64,000 nucleotides of DNA. Source: Bacteroidetes bacterium GWC2_46_850. Its GTDB lineage: Bacteria; Bacteroidota; Bacteroidia; Bacteroidales; Dysgonomonadaceae. The stretch is from the NCBI GenBank assembly GCA_001768325.1, contig MENQ01000021.1, positions 310,001 to 374,000 on the forward strand, given 5' to 3'. Shown piece by piece: positions 1 through 8,986 of this stretch; position 1 is the stretch's first letter; every line of letters starts with the position of its first letter. The notes under the pieces were generated by a model that was given only the letters and a program-made list of their open reading frames with translations, was not told the origin of the DNA and did not search any database. The translations under genes were made by a program, and so were the position numbers.

Positions 1-1868
1 TCTTCACCCGGTTGCACATGCTGTACATGATGATTCACTGTTAAATCCGCGACATCCATGCGCAAACCGATATTACCGGTAACATTGGAAAGTAACTGCC
101 ACCTTCCTTCCGCAAATCCGGAGTGGATGAATTTGGTCACCTCATATGAGTTTGTCTCACCAGTAGTCATCGCGAAAAGCCCAGCTTTCAGGTTCGCATC
201 GTTGTAAAAATCATCCAGTCTGAGCGGGTTCATGGGAATGGTACCCGGTACAGCCGTAAAATTATACTCAACGGCCTCGAAGTGGTCATTCACATACCGT
301 CCGGTATATCCGAACATGATAGACGACTTGCCACTGCCAAAGCGGTCGCTCAGCTTGTACTTAAAAATTGCTTTCGTATTGACATCATTCTCTTTCAGGG
401 TTGAGAAGAATCGCTTCTGCCGGTTACTCCCTGTAAGGATATAACTGCCATCGGTCATTCTGGAGAGATAGTTTTCACGTCGGTCGGGCTCCAGACCCTT
501 GATGTTGTTGTAAGAAACACCCAGTTCCAGATTCAGTTTATCCGTTAACTTCCAGTCTGTATTTAATTGATTGACGATAAGAAAATTATCGTTTGCCTGC
601 TGTCTGCGATGAAAACCCATGTAGTCCTCGCTGTCCTGATGCCGTTCGCCATGTTTACCTGAGTATTCACCCACATATTGGTTATTGGCGTGAATCAACA
701 TGAAATTATATGCTATATTGTGTTTACGGTTCAGGCCGTAATTCAGGTTTCCCAATACAAGCTGGTTGGTATTCTGTGAATATTTCTTTCCTTCCTGATC
801 CTGGTAGATCAGTCCGCTGGTGATGGAGTTGCGCACAATTTCCCGGGTATAGGAATGATCGGAACTGTGCGATGCGACCACAAAAAATGAAAGAGGATTG
901 TTGTTTTCACCCACACGAAACAGTTTTCCACCGGAAAAACCATAGCTGTGATTCATCGGCAGGGAAACCTGCGCAGGATCAAGACTATTGGGAAAATCAA
1001 ACTGATTGCTGACCGGTTGCCTTGTATTGGTAAATCCAAAATAATCTGCACCCTCCTGACGTAAAAAATTACTCCCGGTAGCAGCGCTGTTCAGACCGGC
1101 CGAAAGATCAATATTGAAAGCCCGATCCCCCACCAGTTCCTTTGAGGTGATGTCGATAATTGCGCCTCCCACATCAGCATAACTGCTTCCGCTAAAAACT
1201 TTGTTTACACCGATATTTTGTATAACATCAGTCCCAAAAAACTCTAACGCGATATTTTTATATTCCGGATCTTCCGAGAGAATAGGAAATCCGTTCAGGA
1301 GGGTAACATTGTACCGATCCCCTAATCCGCGGACAAACACGTTCTTCACACCTTCCTGGCGGGAAATGCCGGATACCTGCGCTACCGCAGCCCGGGCATC
1401 GCCAATGCCCTTTCTGGATAGTTCCCGGGCACCCACAGCCTGTGTTGCCACAAGTGCCTGCCGTTGCTCCATTAGCAGGATGTTCTCGCTTTCGCGGTTG
1501 GCCCTTGCCACGACTTCTACTTCTTCCAAACTAATATCGTCGGAAGTCATTTGAATGTCTACTACGATTTCCTGGTTGTTCTGCAATACGACACCTGCCT
1601 TGGTGACAGACTCGTACGCCACATAGGATACAACGAGTGAATGTGTGCCCGAAGGTACATTTTGAATGACATAATTGCCGTCTAGGTCGGCGGCCGCTCC
1701 GTGCGTGGTTCCCGCAATCAGTACCGATGCACCGATCAGCGGCTCATTGGTTTTTGCGTCGGTTATGGTTCCCCTGATAGTGCCAGTCTGTGCCTGGATC
1801 GTAAAAGAAAAGAACAGGAGAAGAAAAAATAAACCGATCTTTTTTGACAAATCTAATTTTTGTGTCAC
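1..1868 (-). CDS. TonB-dependent outer-membrane receptor, C-terminus beyond window
   Basis: Reading the minus strand from about 1868 to the window edge gives an uninterrupted frame of more than 620 residues. It begins with a hydrophobic signal peptide (KKIGLFFLLLFFSFTIQAQ), followed by a carboxypeptidase-regulatory-like beta-sandwich (GTIRGTITDAKTNEPLIGAS), a plug domain (NVFVRGLGDRYNVTLLNG) and the start of a beta-barrel. Proteins of this type import ligands across the outer membrane using TonB energy. It is not a SusC: the plug wording differs and no SusD adjoins it within the window. No ATG precedes the signal peptide; GTG at 1868, GTG at 1898, TTG at 1889 and TTG at 1850 are all in frame. 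GTG 1868 is chosen because it leaves a short basic n-region. The ligand cannot be told. Confidence 0.85.
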   Translation of the reverse strand, partial: MTQKLDLSKKIGLFFLLLFFSFTIQAQTGTIRGTITDAKTNEPLIGASVLIAGTTHGAAADLDGNYVIQNVPSGTHSLVVSYVAYESVTKAGVVLQNNQEIVVDIQMTSDDISLEEVEVVARANRESENILLMEQRQALVATQAVGARELSRKGIGDARAAVAQVSGISRQEGVKNVFVRGLGDRYNVTLLNGFPILSEDPEYKNIALEFFGTDVIQNIGVNKVFSGSSYADVGGAIIDITSKELVGDRAFNIDLSAGLNSAATGSNFLRQEGADYFGFTNTRQPVSNQFDFPNSLDPAQVSLPMNHSYGFSGGKLFRVGENNNPLSFFVVASHSSDHSYTREIVRNSITSGLIYQDQEGKKYSQNTNQLVLGNLNYGLNRKHNIAYNFMLIHANNQYVGEYSGKHGERHQDSEDYMGFHRRQQANDNFLIVNQLNTDWKLTDKLNLELGVSYNNIKGLEPDRRENYLSRMTDGSYILTGSNRQKRFFSTLKENDVNTKAIFKYKLSDRFGSGKSSIMFGYTGRYVNDHFEAVEYNFTAVPGTIPMNPLRLDDFYNDANLKAGLFAMTTGETNSYEVTKFIHSGFAEGRWQLLSNVTGNIGLRMDVADLTVNHHVQHVQPGE

Positions 1869-1960
1869 AAATTCAATATAAAATTTCAATTTCGCCACAA
1901 AGGTCTGTTATAAATGTTACAGACCGGTTACACTCAGGTTACGTTATTGTTAAGATTTAA

Positions 1961-1994
1961 GGCAATAAAAAAACGGGGCTGCTGACCCCGTTTT
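1961..1994 (-). terminator. Intrinsic terminator of the DEAD-box helicase gene
   Basis: A 9-bp perfect stem (AAAACGGGG / CCCCGTTTT, 1970-1978 with 1986-1994) encloses a 7-nt loop. On the minus strand it is followed by a run of T. It begins 5 bases past the helicase stop codon. Confidence 0.85.
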
Positions 1995-1998
1995 CCAG

Positions 1999-3723
1999 TT
2001 AATACCTGGCTTTCTTCTTTTTATTTTTCTTCCCGTACTCTTTCTCAAAGAATTTCTTCTTGTCCCGCTCGGGTCTCTCGGCATCCTGTGCCAGCTGCAC
2101 AACAAGCTTGCGGTCTTCAATATACATGCCCCGAAAGGAACTGACCACCTTGTTGGCAACCTCCTCGGGTACCTCAAAGAAGGAAAAACTTTTGAGCAGG
2201 TCGATACGTCCAATGGGAACTTTGCCCTTCACGTTGTCGTTGATAAAGCCCATGAGGGTGGCCGGGTTTACATTATCCATTTTTCCCACATTGATAAACA
2301 ATCGGGCATATCCTTTTTCTGCCTTGCGTGATCCATTATCCTGCCTCTCTCCTCTTTTCCCGCGAGATTCCTCTCTGCTGCGGCGAGACGATTCCTGCGG
2401 CTCATCAATCTCCTCTGCCTGCTGATAATAGTCAATCAACCGGTTAAACTCAAGTGAAACAATCCGTTTAATAACGTCTTCCTTTTCCAGCCATTCCAGT
2501 TTGCGAAAGATGGAAGGAAGCAACCGTTCTATCTCAGCCTCATTTACTTTTACCTTTTCAATTTTATCCACAAAGTTGAATAACTGCTTTTCACAGATTA
2601 CATCTCCCTTGGGTATCTCTCTTTTCTCGAATTGCTTGTTTATCAGTTTTTCAATCTGTGTGATTTTCCCTTTTTCTTTTGTATGGATGATGGAGATGGA
2701 TGTACCAGTCTTACCAGCCCTACCGGTCCTACCACTGCGGTGCGTGTAGATCTCGAAATCATCGGGCAACCCGAAGTTGATGATATGCGTCACATCGTCC
2801 ACATCCAATCCACGGGCAGCCACATCGGTAGCTACCAGCAGCTGAAGGTTGTGATTCCGGTATTTTGCCATCACAAAGTCACGCTGTGCCTGCGAGAGGT
2901 CGCCATGCAATGAATCGGCATCATAACCATCCTGCAGCAGCTTGTCTGCTATTTCCTGCGTCTCTTTCCGGGTTCGGCAAAAGATGATGCCGTAAATATT
3001 GGGATAGTAATCCACGATCCGTTTTAACGCCAGGTATTTGTCCTTTGCGTGCACCATGAAGTAGATGTGTCTCACATTTTGGGCTCCTTCATTCTTCCGG
3101 CCAATGGTGATCTCCATGGGATCACGCATATACTTCCGGGTGATTTTCTCAATCTCCCTCGGCATGGTTGCTGAGAACAGCAACATGCTCCGCTCTTCCG
3201 GCATGTAGGAGAGAATCTCATCGATATTCTCAGAGAAGCCCATGTTCAGCATTTCGTCGGCCTCATCCAGCACCACGGTATGTACGTTTCCCAGTGAAAC
3301 GGTTTTCCGTTTGATCAAGTCGATCAGCCTTCCCGGAGTAGCCACAATGATGTGGACCCCTCTTTTCAATGTGCGTATCTGACTTTCGATACTCGATCCA
3401 CCATATACCGGAAGAATCTTTATATCTTCCACGTAAGCTGAATAGTCGGTCAAATCACCTGCGATCTGCAGGCACAGTTCCCTGGTGGGGCAGAGAATGA
3501 GAGTCTGAGGAGATAACTGTTTGATATTTATCTTCTGAATGATGGGAATACCGAAAGCAGCAGTTTTGCCGGTTCCTGTTTGGGCGAGGGCGATGATGTC
3601 GCGTGTGTTTGCCAGTAATTGGGGAATCACTTCCGTTTGTACTGGCATGGGTTGTTCGAATCCCAATTCAGCAATAGCTTGCTGAATTTCGGGGATTACA
3701 CCCAGTTCTTGAAATGTACTCAT
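1999..3723 (-). CDS. deaD: DEAD-box ATP-dependent RNA helicase (DeaD/CsdA type)
   Basis: This 574-residue protein unwinds short RNA duplexes using ATP and probably acts in ribosome assembly or cold-stress mRNA handling. All helicase motifs are visible in order: Q motif (FEQPMPVQ), motif I AQTGTGKT, Ia PTRELCLQ, Ib TPGRL, II DEAD, III SAT, IV IIFCRT, V ATDVAARGLD and VI HRSGRTGRAG. After a charged linker (about residues 445-470) comes a DbpA-like RNA-binding domain (YARLFINVGKMDNVNP... to LVVQLAQ), then a basic Lys-rich tail typical of Bacteroidetes DeaD. The ATG at 3723 directly precedes the Q-motif region. It has its own terminator and a candidate promoter about 120 bp upstream, so it appears monocistronic. 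Confidence 0.95.
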   Translation of the reverse strand: MSTFQELGVIPEIQQAIAELGFEQPMPVQTEVIPQLLANTRDIIALAQTGTGKTAAFGIPIIQKINIKQLSPQTLILCPTRELCLQIAGDLTDYSAYVEDIKILPVYGGSSIESQIRTLKRGVHIIVATPGRLIDLIKRKTVSLGNVHTVVLDEADEMLNMGFSENIDEILSYMPEERSMLLFSATMPREIEKITRKYMRDPMEITIGRKNEGAQNVRHIYFMVHAKDKYLALKRIVDYYPNIYGIIFCRTRKETQEIADKLLQDGYDADSLHGDLSQAQRDFVMAKYRNHNLQLLVATDVAARGLDVDDVTHIINFGLPDDFEIYTHRSGRTGRAGKTGTSISIIHTKEKGKITQIEKLINKQFEKREIPKGDVICEKQLFNFVDKIEKVKVNEAEIERLLPSIFRKLEWLEKEDVIKRIVSLEFNRLIDYYQQAEEIDEPQESSRRSREESRGKRGERQDNGSRKAEKGYARLFINVGKMDNVNPATLMGFINDNVKGKVPIGRIDLLKSFSFFEVPEEVANKVVSSFRGMYIEDRKLVVQLAQDAERPERDKKKFFEKEYGKKNKKKKARY

Positions 3724-3839
3724 TTTTTATAATTGTTTAATGTGTAAGTATTGATCTTTCCCCTTACTCCACATAACCAATTTCATAAAGATGAGAGAAA
3801 ATTCAATGACAATCTGTGATTTTAAAAAAAAATCGGGTG

Positions 3840-3847
3840 CAAAGTTA
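3840..3847 (-). promoter_or_regulatory. Candidate -7 element for deaD
   Basis: The minus strand reads TAACTTTG, an exact fit to the Bacteroidetes -7 consensus TAnnTTTG, about 117 bp before the deaD start. No clear -33 TTTG lies at the expected distance, so support is partial. Confidence 0.4.
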
Positions 3848-3900
3848 TGAAAATAAATTGGATAATAAGAATATGATCACCCTCAGTGAAGAAATAAAGG

Positions 3901-4977
3901 TCAAAATTGATAAAGAAGATATTTTCTCAATAAATTCTTTTTACCACTGGTTACCCGGAGTTCCTTTTCCAGATAATTATCCACGGATCCATATTTGAGT
4001 TTAATGTAATCTATGGCATAATTCAGATAAGCCGTATTGACAGATAACATGGCAGTGACGGCCTCCTGCATTGATTCGGAAAGATTTCTGGCATCTATTT
4101 CCGCCTTTGCCGGATCGATATATTCATTGGACAGCATATAATCCTGCTCCAATATATTTTGAGGAATCCCAATGGCATATAAAATCAAATAAGTAGCTAT
4201 TCCAACGCCATCTTTACCCAATGAACCTGACAACAGAATAGGATAATTGCTGTCGTTAGCAAGCAGGTCGAACATGTCGGCGAATTGTGTTTTATGATTT
4301 TCTACCAGATTTACATACTCTTCCTGAACATAACGGATGGCATCGCTCCGGTCGAAATGCTCGTCCTTCATCTGTTCATCCAGTTTCACTGCATCCATGG
4401 GAGCCAGTGGTAAAGCTATTTTTCTGATGGAGGGATGAAGAAGAATGGGATACTTTCCAGCTGTCCTTTCCGAGCGGAAATCGATTACAGTTTTTATTCT
4501 CAATCGACGAATCCGCTCCTGATCATATAATGTGGCATTGCTGAGATTGCCGGAACGATAAACCTCACCCCACTTCACTTGTCGGTTATCAGTAGTAAAA
4601 TAGCCACCTGCATCGCGAAAGTTCTTGATGTTGTTCATGTCGATAACCCGATTGGCCACCACACCCGAGTGAACACCGGCCGTACGCAACATGAAATACT
4701 CCCTTAATCCGGAACCGGTGGGATTGACCCGCATTACCTGATCTGTAATTCTCGTTGTAGCCACCGGAGTAAAACTGTTCAATGAACTATCGGTGAGAGA
4801 AGAATAGATATCAATGTTTCCTTCCTGATCGGGACTTACCTCCCATTTGAGCAGAAAATCTCCTTCCCTGTTTTTCTCAACAACAGATGTAATCTTTACC
4901 GTTGACATACAGGAATATGTCAGAAAAACCAGTACGCAGACAGATAGTATGGAATATAGTTTTTTCACCTTCCCCAT
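3901..4977 (-). CDS. Tyrosine-phosphatase-fold lipoprotein, predicted catalytically dead
   Basis: The family wording of bacterial tyrosine/serine protein phosphatases (Y_phosphatase3 type) is clear: NFRDAGGY, VYRSGNLSNAT and IDFRSERT, then a P-loop-like segment. However, the signature HCxAGKDRTG is replaced by SGSLGKDGVG. Counted from an ATG at 4989, the catalytic Cys is Gly255 and the phosphate-binding Arg is Gly261 (subtract 4 for the start used here). A fibronectin-like segment (about residues 30-100) precedes the phosphatase fold. The N-terminus MGKVKKLYSILSVCVLVFLTYSC fits a signal peptide ending in a lipoprotein Cys, which favours ATG 4977 over ATG 4989. A TAnnTTTG element overlaps 4987-4994. 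Expected location: periplasm or outer membrane, acting as a binding protein rather than an enzyme (inference). Confidence 0.8.
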   Translation of the reverse strand: MGKVKKLYSILSVCVLVFLTYSCMSTVKITSVVEKNREGDFLLKWEVSPDQEGNIDIYSSLTDSSLNSFTPVATTRITDQVMRVNPTGSGLREYFMLRTAGVHSGVVANRVIDMNNIKNFRDAGGYFTTDNRQVKWGEVYRSGNLSNATLYDQERIRRLRIKTVIDFRSERTAGKYPILLHPSIRKIALPLAPMDAVKLDEQMKDEHFDRSDAIRYVQEEYVNLVENHKTQFADMFDLLANDSNYPILLSGSLGKDGVGIATYLILYAIGIPQNILEQDYMLSNEYIDPAKAEIDARNLSESMQEAVTAMLSVNTAYLNYAIDYIKLKYGSVDNYLEKELRVTSGKKNLLRKYLLYQF

Positions 4978-4989
4978 TATTAGGAACAA

Positions 4990-5511
4990 AAGTATAAAAA
5001 CTTTGTTCTAAAAAGAAAGACAAAAAAAGACTATTAACAATATATAATTATTCGTTCTCCTTTTTAATACTTTATTTTTAAGTTACTTGTGGTATTTTTT
5101 GAAGAAAGAGGTTTTGTTGATAACTTGTGAAGGAATTTATGAAAGAAATTGATAATTTGTTTTTTTTATTCAAAATGAGTTTTGGAATAACAATATTTTA
5201 CGAATAAACAAATTTATTACTTTTTCTTTGCATCAATGTTTCTGCATCTTTTCAACAGGTAGACTGTAACTAAAAAGAAATTAATTATTAACTTTGCCTT
5301 TTATCGACAGCTTTTGATAACTTTTTTATTCATTTGAAAATCAGCACTAAATAAAAATAAAAGCTGTTCATAACTAATGATAAGGAGCTTTTTGTATTTG
5401 AAAATGAAATATGCAAATTTTTTGATCAGAATTCATTGACAGTATCAACAGGCTATCATCACCATCATATTTCTTTTTATTTTTAAAAACTATATAAATA
5501 ATAAATAGGTT
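4990..5511. other. AT-rich non-coding region with DnaA-box-like motifs; possible replication origin
   Basis: No credible gene is seen in these 522 bp between divergent genes. Three exact TTATNNACA 9-mers occur: TTATCAACA (5115-5123, minus), TTATCGACA (5301-5309, plus) and TTATGAACA (5365-5373, minus). Two one-mismatch relatives lie at 5249-5257 (TTTTCAACA) and 5442-5450 (GTATCAACA). Long A/T runs surround them. Genes to the left run leftward and genes to the right run rightward. This is the composition of an oriC, but neither dnaA nor another origin marker is in the window, so the role is a hypothesis. The region must also hold the nadA promoter. Confidence 0.3.
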
Positions 5512-6456
5512 ATGACAAAAGAAGAAATCATCAAAAATATAAAAGCATTAAAGAAAGAGAAGAATGCCATTATTCTTGCACACTATTATCAGGAGTCAGA
5601 CATCCAGGATATCGCAGATTTTGTGGGTGACAGTCTTGCTTTGGCCCAATGGGCTTCAAAGACAACAGCAGACATAATCGTATTGTGTGGTGTACATTTT
5701 ATGGGAGAGACTGCCAAGATTTTAAGTCCTGGCAAGCGGGTATTTATTCCGGATCTTATGGCTGGTTGTTCTTTGGCCGAGAGTTGTCCTGCCGATGAGT
5801 TTGAGAAATTTGTACAGGCACATCCCGATCATACTGTGATCTCTTATGTGAATACAACTGCTGCCGTGAAAGCGTTGACCGACATCGTTGTCACCTCAAC
5901 CAACGCGAAACAGGTAGTCGAATCACTTCCAGAAGATGAAAAGATCATTTTCGGTCCCGATAAAAACCTGGGAGACTATATCAACAAGCTTACCGGTAGA
6001 AATATGCTGTTGTGGGATGGTGTTTGTCATGTACACGCACAATTTTCACTGGAGCGGATACTGGCATTGAAAAAGGAATATCCGGGAGCTTTGCTTCTCG
6101 CTCACCCTGAATGTCCGAAATATTTGCTTGAAGTGGCCGATCACATTGGTTCTACTTCATGCATACTTAAATTTGCCACTGAGTCTGACAAAAAACAGTT
6201 TATTGTTGCCACCGAAGCAGGGATATTGTATCAGATGCAAAAAGAAAACCCCAATAAACTGTTTATTCCGGCACCACCTGAGGATTCTACCTGCGCATGC
6301 AACGAATGTTTCTACATGAAAATGAATACATTGGAGAAGCTGTATTTGTGTCTGAAAAATGAAAAGCCAGAAATTTTCATCGATGAAGATATCAGACTGA
6401 AAGCGGTGAAACCAATTGAAAGAATGCTGGAAATTTCTGCAAGATATGGATTATAA
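5512..6456 (+). CDS. nadA: Quinolinate synthase A
   Basis: NadA condenses iminoaspartate with dihydroxyacetone phosphate to quinolinate in de novo NAD synthesis, in the cytoplasm. At 314 residues it has the usual length. It shows the N-terminal AIILAHYYQ motif, DFVGDSLALAQ, and the conserved cysteines of the oxygen-sensitive [4Fe-4S] cluster, in the CGVHFMGETAKILSP region, in GSTSC and in the C-terminal STCACNEC segment. The ATG at 5512 starts directly at the conserved MTKEEIIKNIKALKKE helix. nadB and nadC are not adjacent, so it is probably a single-gene transcript driven from the AT-rich region upstream. Confidence 0.95.
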   Translation: MTKEEIIKNIKALKKEKNAIILAHYYQESDIQDIADFVGDSLALAQWASKTTADIIVLCGVHFMGETAKILSPGKRVFIPDLMAGCSLAESCPADEFEKFVQAHPDHTVISYVNTTAAVKALTDIVVTSTNAKQVVESLPEDEKIIFGPDKNLGDYINKLTGRNMLLWDGVCHVHAQFSLERILALKKEYPGALLLAHPECPKYLLEVADHIGSTSCILKFATESDKKQFIVATEAGILYQMQKENPNKLFIPAPPEDSTCACNECFYMKMNTLEKLYLCLKNEKPEIFIDEDIRLKAVKPIERMLEISARYGL

Positions 6457-6510
6457 CCGGGTTGTTTTGGTAGAGGATTCGGGAGAATTGATAAACTGAT
6501 GCCTTTTTTA

Positions 6511-6518
6511 TACCTTTG
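6511..6518 (+). promoter_or_regulatory. Candidate -7 element for ychF
   Basis: TACCTTTG matches TAnnTTTG exactly and lies 97 bp before the ychF ATG. Only a partial -33 (ATTG, 6487-6490) is visible upstream. Confidence 0.45.
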
Positions 6519-6614
6519 CATCCGCAATAAAAAAAATTAAAAATATCAGCTTTGTCTCCTGTCCTGCATTCAATTTTGGTTCTTGTAGCGAAGCGTTCTT
6601 AAACTCATAAAGAA

Positions 6615-7718
6615 ATGGCTCTTCAATGTGGTATTGTGGGACTTCCCAACGTGGGAAAATCCACGCTTTTCAATTGTTTGTCGAATGCGAAAGCACAGGC
6701 GGCTAATTTTCCCTTTTGTACCATTGAACCGAATGTGGGTGTGATCACAGTGCCTGACGAAAGATTGAATAAGCTGGCAGAGCTTATTCATCCCCAAAAG
6801 ATCGTACCCACTACCGTGGAAATAGTGGATATTGCCGGCCTGGTGAAAGGTGCCAGCAAAGGGGAAGGACTTGGAAACAAGTTTCTGGCGAACATCCGGG
6901 AAACCGACGCCATATTGCACGTGTTGCGTTGTTTCGACGATGAGAACGTGACTCACGTGGATGGTCATATTGATCCGGTACGCGACAAAGAAATCATCGA
7001 TGCCGAGCTGCAGCTGAAAGATCTGGAGACAATCGAAGCCCGTATTGCCAAGGTGGAGAAGCAGGCCAAAACCGGGGGAGACAAAGAAGCCAAACTCGCC
7101 TTTGAAGTCTATTCAAAAATCCGTGAAGCGCTGTTACGCGGTGAATCGGCACGAACGGTCGCCTTTGATACCAAAGATGAAACAAAAGCAGCACAGGGAC
7201 TTTTTCTGCTTACTTCAAAACCGATCCTATATATATGCAACGTGGATGAAGCAAGTGCAAAGAATGGTAACCAGTATGTGGATGCAGTACGTGAGGCGGT
7301 AAAAAATGAAAATGCTCAAATACTGGTTGTCGCCGCAAAAATAGAATCAGAAATTGCAGAGTTTGATACCTACGAGGAGCGCCAAATGTTCCTGAATGAA
7401 ATTGGACTGGCAGAATCCGGCGTGAACAGGCTTATCAAATCTGCCTACCGACTGCTAAACCTCCAGACCTTTCTCACGGCCGGTGTGCAGGAGGTGCGGG
7501 CGTGGACTTTCCAGAAAGGATGGAAAGCCCCACAATGTGCCGGTGTGATTCATACCGATTTCGAGAAAGGATTTATCCGGGCTGAAGTGATAAAATACGA
7601 AGATTATATTGCCTATGGTTCTGAAAATTCCGTGAAAGAAGCGGGAAAAATGAGCGTGGAAGGCAAGGAGTATCTGGTGCAAGATGGCGATATCATGCAT
7701 TTCCGATTTAATGTGTAA
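6615..7718 (+). CDS. ychF: Redox-regulated ATPase YchF (OLA1 family)
   Basis: YchF is a ribosome-associated P-loop NTPase of the Obg group that prefers ATP. The 367-residue protein has the full domain set: G1 GLPNVGKST (residues 8-16), G3-like [17 protein letters not shown], a coiled-coil insertion (about 130-200) and a C-terminal TGS domain ending [13 protein letters not shown]. The family-typical end MHFRFNV is intact. The ATG at 6615 gives the canonical [16 protein letters not shown] start. It stands alone between nadA and the LacI regulator. Confidence 0.96.
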   Translation: MALQCGIVGLPNVGKSTLFNCLSNAKAQAANFPFCTIEPNVGVITVPDERLNKLAELIHPQKIVPTTVEIVDIAGLVKGASKGEGLGNKFLANIRETDAILHVLRCFDDENVTHVDGHIDPVRDKEIIDAELQLKDLETIEARIAKVEKQAKTGGDKEAKLAFEVYSKIREALLRGESARTVAFDTKDETKAAQGLFLLTSKPILYICNVDEASAKNGNQYVDAVREAVKNENAQILVVAAKIESEIAEFDTYEERQMFLNEIGLAESGVNRLIKSAYRLLNLQTFLTAGVQEVRAWTFQKGWKAPQCAGVIHTDFEKGFIRAEVIKYEDYIAYGSENSVKEAGKMSVEGKEYLVQDGDIMHFRFNV

Positions 7719-7808
7719 AAAAATTATACAAAAAGTTTTTACCCAAAATAATCATTTTTTCCCACTTTTTATAAAAATATGTTGTATAACATAGAGAAAT
7801 TTTTTTAA

Positions 7809-7820
7809 TTAATCGTTTAA
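7809..7820. promoter_or_regulatory. Candidate LacI-type operator upstream of its own regulator gene
   Basis: TTAATCGTTTAA differs by one base from the perfect palindrome found before fucI at 8944-8955. It has the central CG typical of LacI-family operators and lies 51 bp before the regulator ATG. A TTACTTTG -7-like element follows at 7826-7833. Autoregulation is inferred. Confidence 0.5.
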
Positions 7821-7870
7821 CCTGTTTACTTTGCATTAAAATCTGTTATTGGCATCAGATTTGTTTATAT

Positions 7871-8887
7871 ATGCAAAAGAGAGTATCACTGAAAACAATT
7901 GCCGATGAACTGAGTGTATCTTCCGCCACCGTTTCTCTGGTTTTGAACGGTAAGAACCAGAATGGAAGGGTAAGTAAGGAAATGTCTCAGAAGATATTGG
8001 ATAAGGCGGCTGAACTGAATTATATACCAAACAGTTTGGCAAAGGGTCTGAAAGTGGGCAAATCGCGTACGATAGGCTTAATCATCGCAGATATTTCCAA
8101 CCTTTTCTTTGGGGCATTAGCCCTGCATATACAAAATTTTGCCGAAGAAAAAGGATACACGGTGATTATTGGAAATACGAATGAGCAACTGGGCGAAATG
8201 GAAAAATTGATCAATTTTTTGTATGCCAGGCAAGTAGAAGGTCTGATTATCACTCCTACCGAAAAAAGCCAGATTCTGCTAAAAAAATTGTTTCATAATA
8301 AGATACCATTTGTCCTTGTGGATCGGACTTTTCCTGAGTTACCTGTCAATTCGGTACTGATTGACAATTATGAGATATCCTATCAAGCTACCCTGCAGCT
8401 GGTTAAAAGAGGTTGCAAGCGAATCGGGCTGGTTACCTATAAACAGGATCACTACCATATCAATGAACGCAGGCGTGGTTGTGAGGATGCATTAAAACAT
8501 ACCGGATTGTACAATCCGGATATCATGGAAGAGGTGCGGTATGATTTTCTGAAAAATGACATAAAAAGAGCTATTTTTAGCTTAATGTCAACGAAGGAAA
8601 GAATTGACGGCATCTTTTTCACAACCAATTCAATATCAATTAACGGAGTAAAGGAACTGATCAAAAATAATATCAACATTCAGAAGGATATCCAGATTAT
8701 GTGTTTCGATGAGAATGATGCTTTCTATATCCTTCCCTACACGGTACCTTTTATCAGACAACCCATCAAAGAGATGGCACAAAAAGCAGTTGACCTCTTG
8801 ATCGATCAGATTGAAATGAAAGATGAAGAAAACCAAAAAATTGTCATTTGTGCTGAGTTGGTATTAAGTGAAAATAGGATGTTTTAA
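7871..8887 (+). CDS. LacI-family transcriptional regulator
   Basis: This 338-residue regulator has an N-terminal LacI helix-turn-helix (VSLKTIADELSVSSATVSLVLNG, residues 5-27) and the hinge-helix region ending NYIPNSLAKGLKVGKS. A periplasmic-binding-protein-like sensor domain follows (TIGLIIADISNLFFGAL to the C-terminus). Such proteins bind palindromic operators and release, or are activated, on sugar binding. It directly precedes fucI and the GH172 locus, with near-identical palindromes in front of both genes, so it most likely controls this locus. The effector (a pentose, fucose or an oligosaccharide) cannot be read from the sequence. Confidence 0.93.
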   Translation: MQKRVSLKTIADELSVSSATVSLVLNGKNQNGRVSKEMSQKILDKAAELNYIPNSLAKGLKVGKSRTIGLIIADISNLFFGALALHIQNFAEEKGYTVIIGNTNEQLGEMEKLINFLYARQVEGLIITPTEKSQILLKKLFHNKIPFVLVDRTFPELPVNSVLIDNYEISYQATLQLVKRGCKRIGLVTYKQDHYHINERRRGCEDALKHTGLYNPDIMEEVRYDFLKNDIKRAIFSLMSTKERIDGIFFTTNSISINGVKELIKNNINIQKDIQIMCFDENDAFYILPYTVPFIRQPIKEMAQKAVDLLIDQIEMKDEENQKIVICAELVLSENRMF

Positions 8888-8943
8888 TTGATTGCTCTTT
8901 TTTTGTTACCATTAAAGGAGAAGACATGATATTTTCGATATAG

Positions 8944-8955
8944 TTAAACGTTTAA
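8944..8955. promoter_or_regulatory. Perfect palindromic operator before fucI
   Basis: TTAAACGTTTAA is a perfect 12-bp palindrome with a central CG, as expected for a LacI-family site. It lies 31 bp upstream of the fucI start in the 99-bp gap after the regulator gene. Confidence 0.6.
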
Positions 8956-8986
8956 TTAAAATTTATAACCTATTAAATTGTTTTGA

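Noticed and set aside
3816-3998. 60-codon plus-strand frame
   Set aside because: Crosses the deaD promoter gap and the antisense end of the phosphatase-fold gene; low-complexity, no start context.
7779-7792. Inverted repeat ATGTT-GTAT-AACAT after ychF
   Set aside because: The arms are only 5 bp and the T run starts 8 bases later, so neither a terminator nor an operator is well supported.
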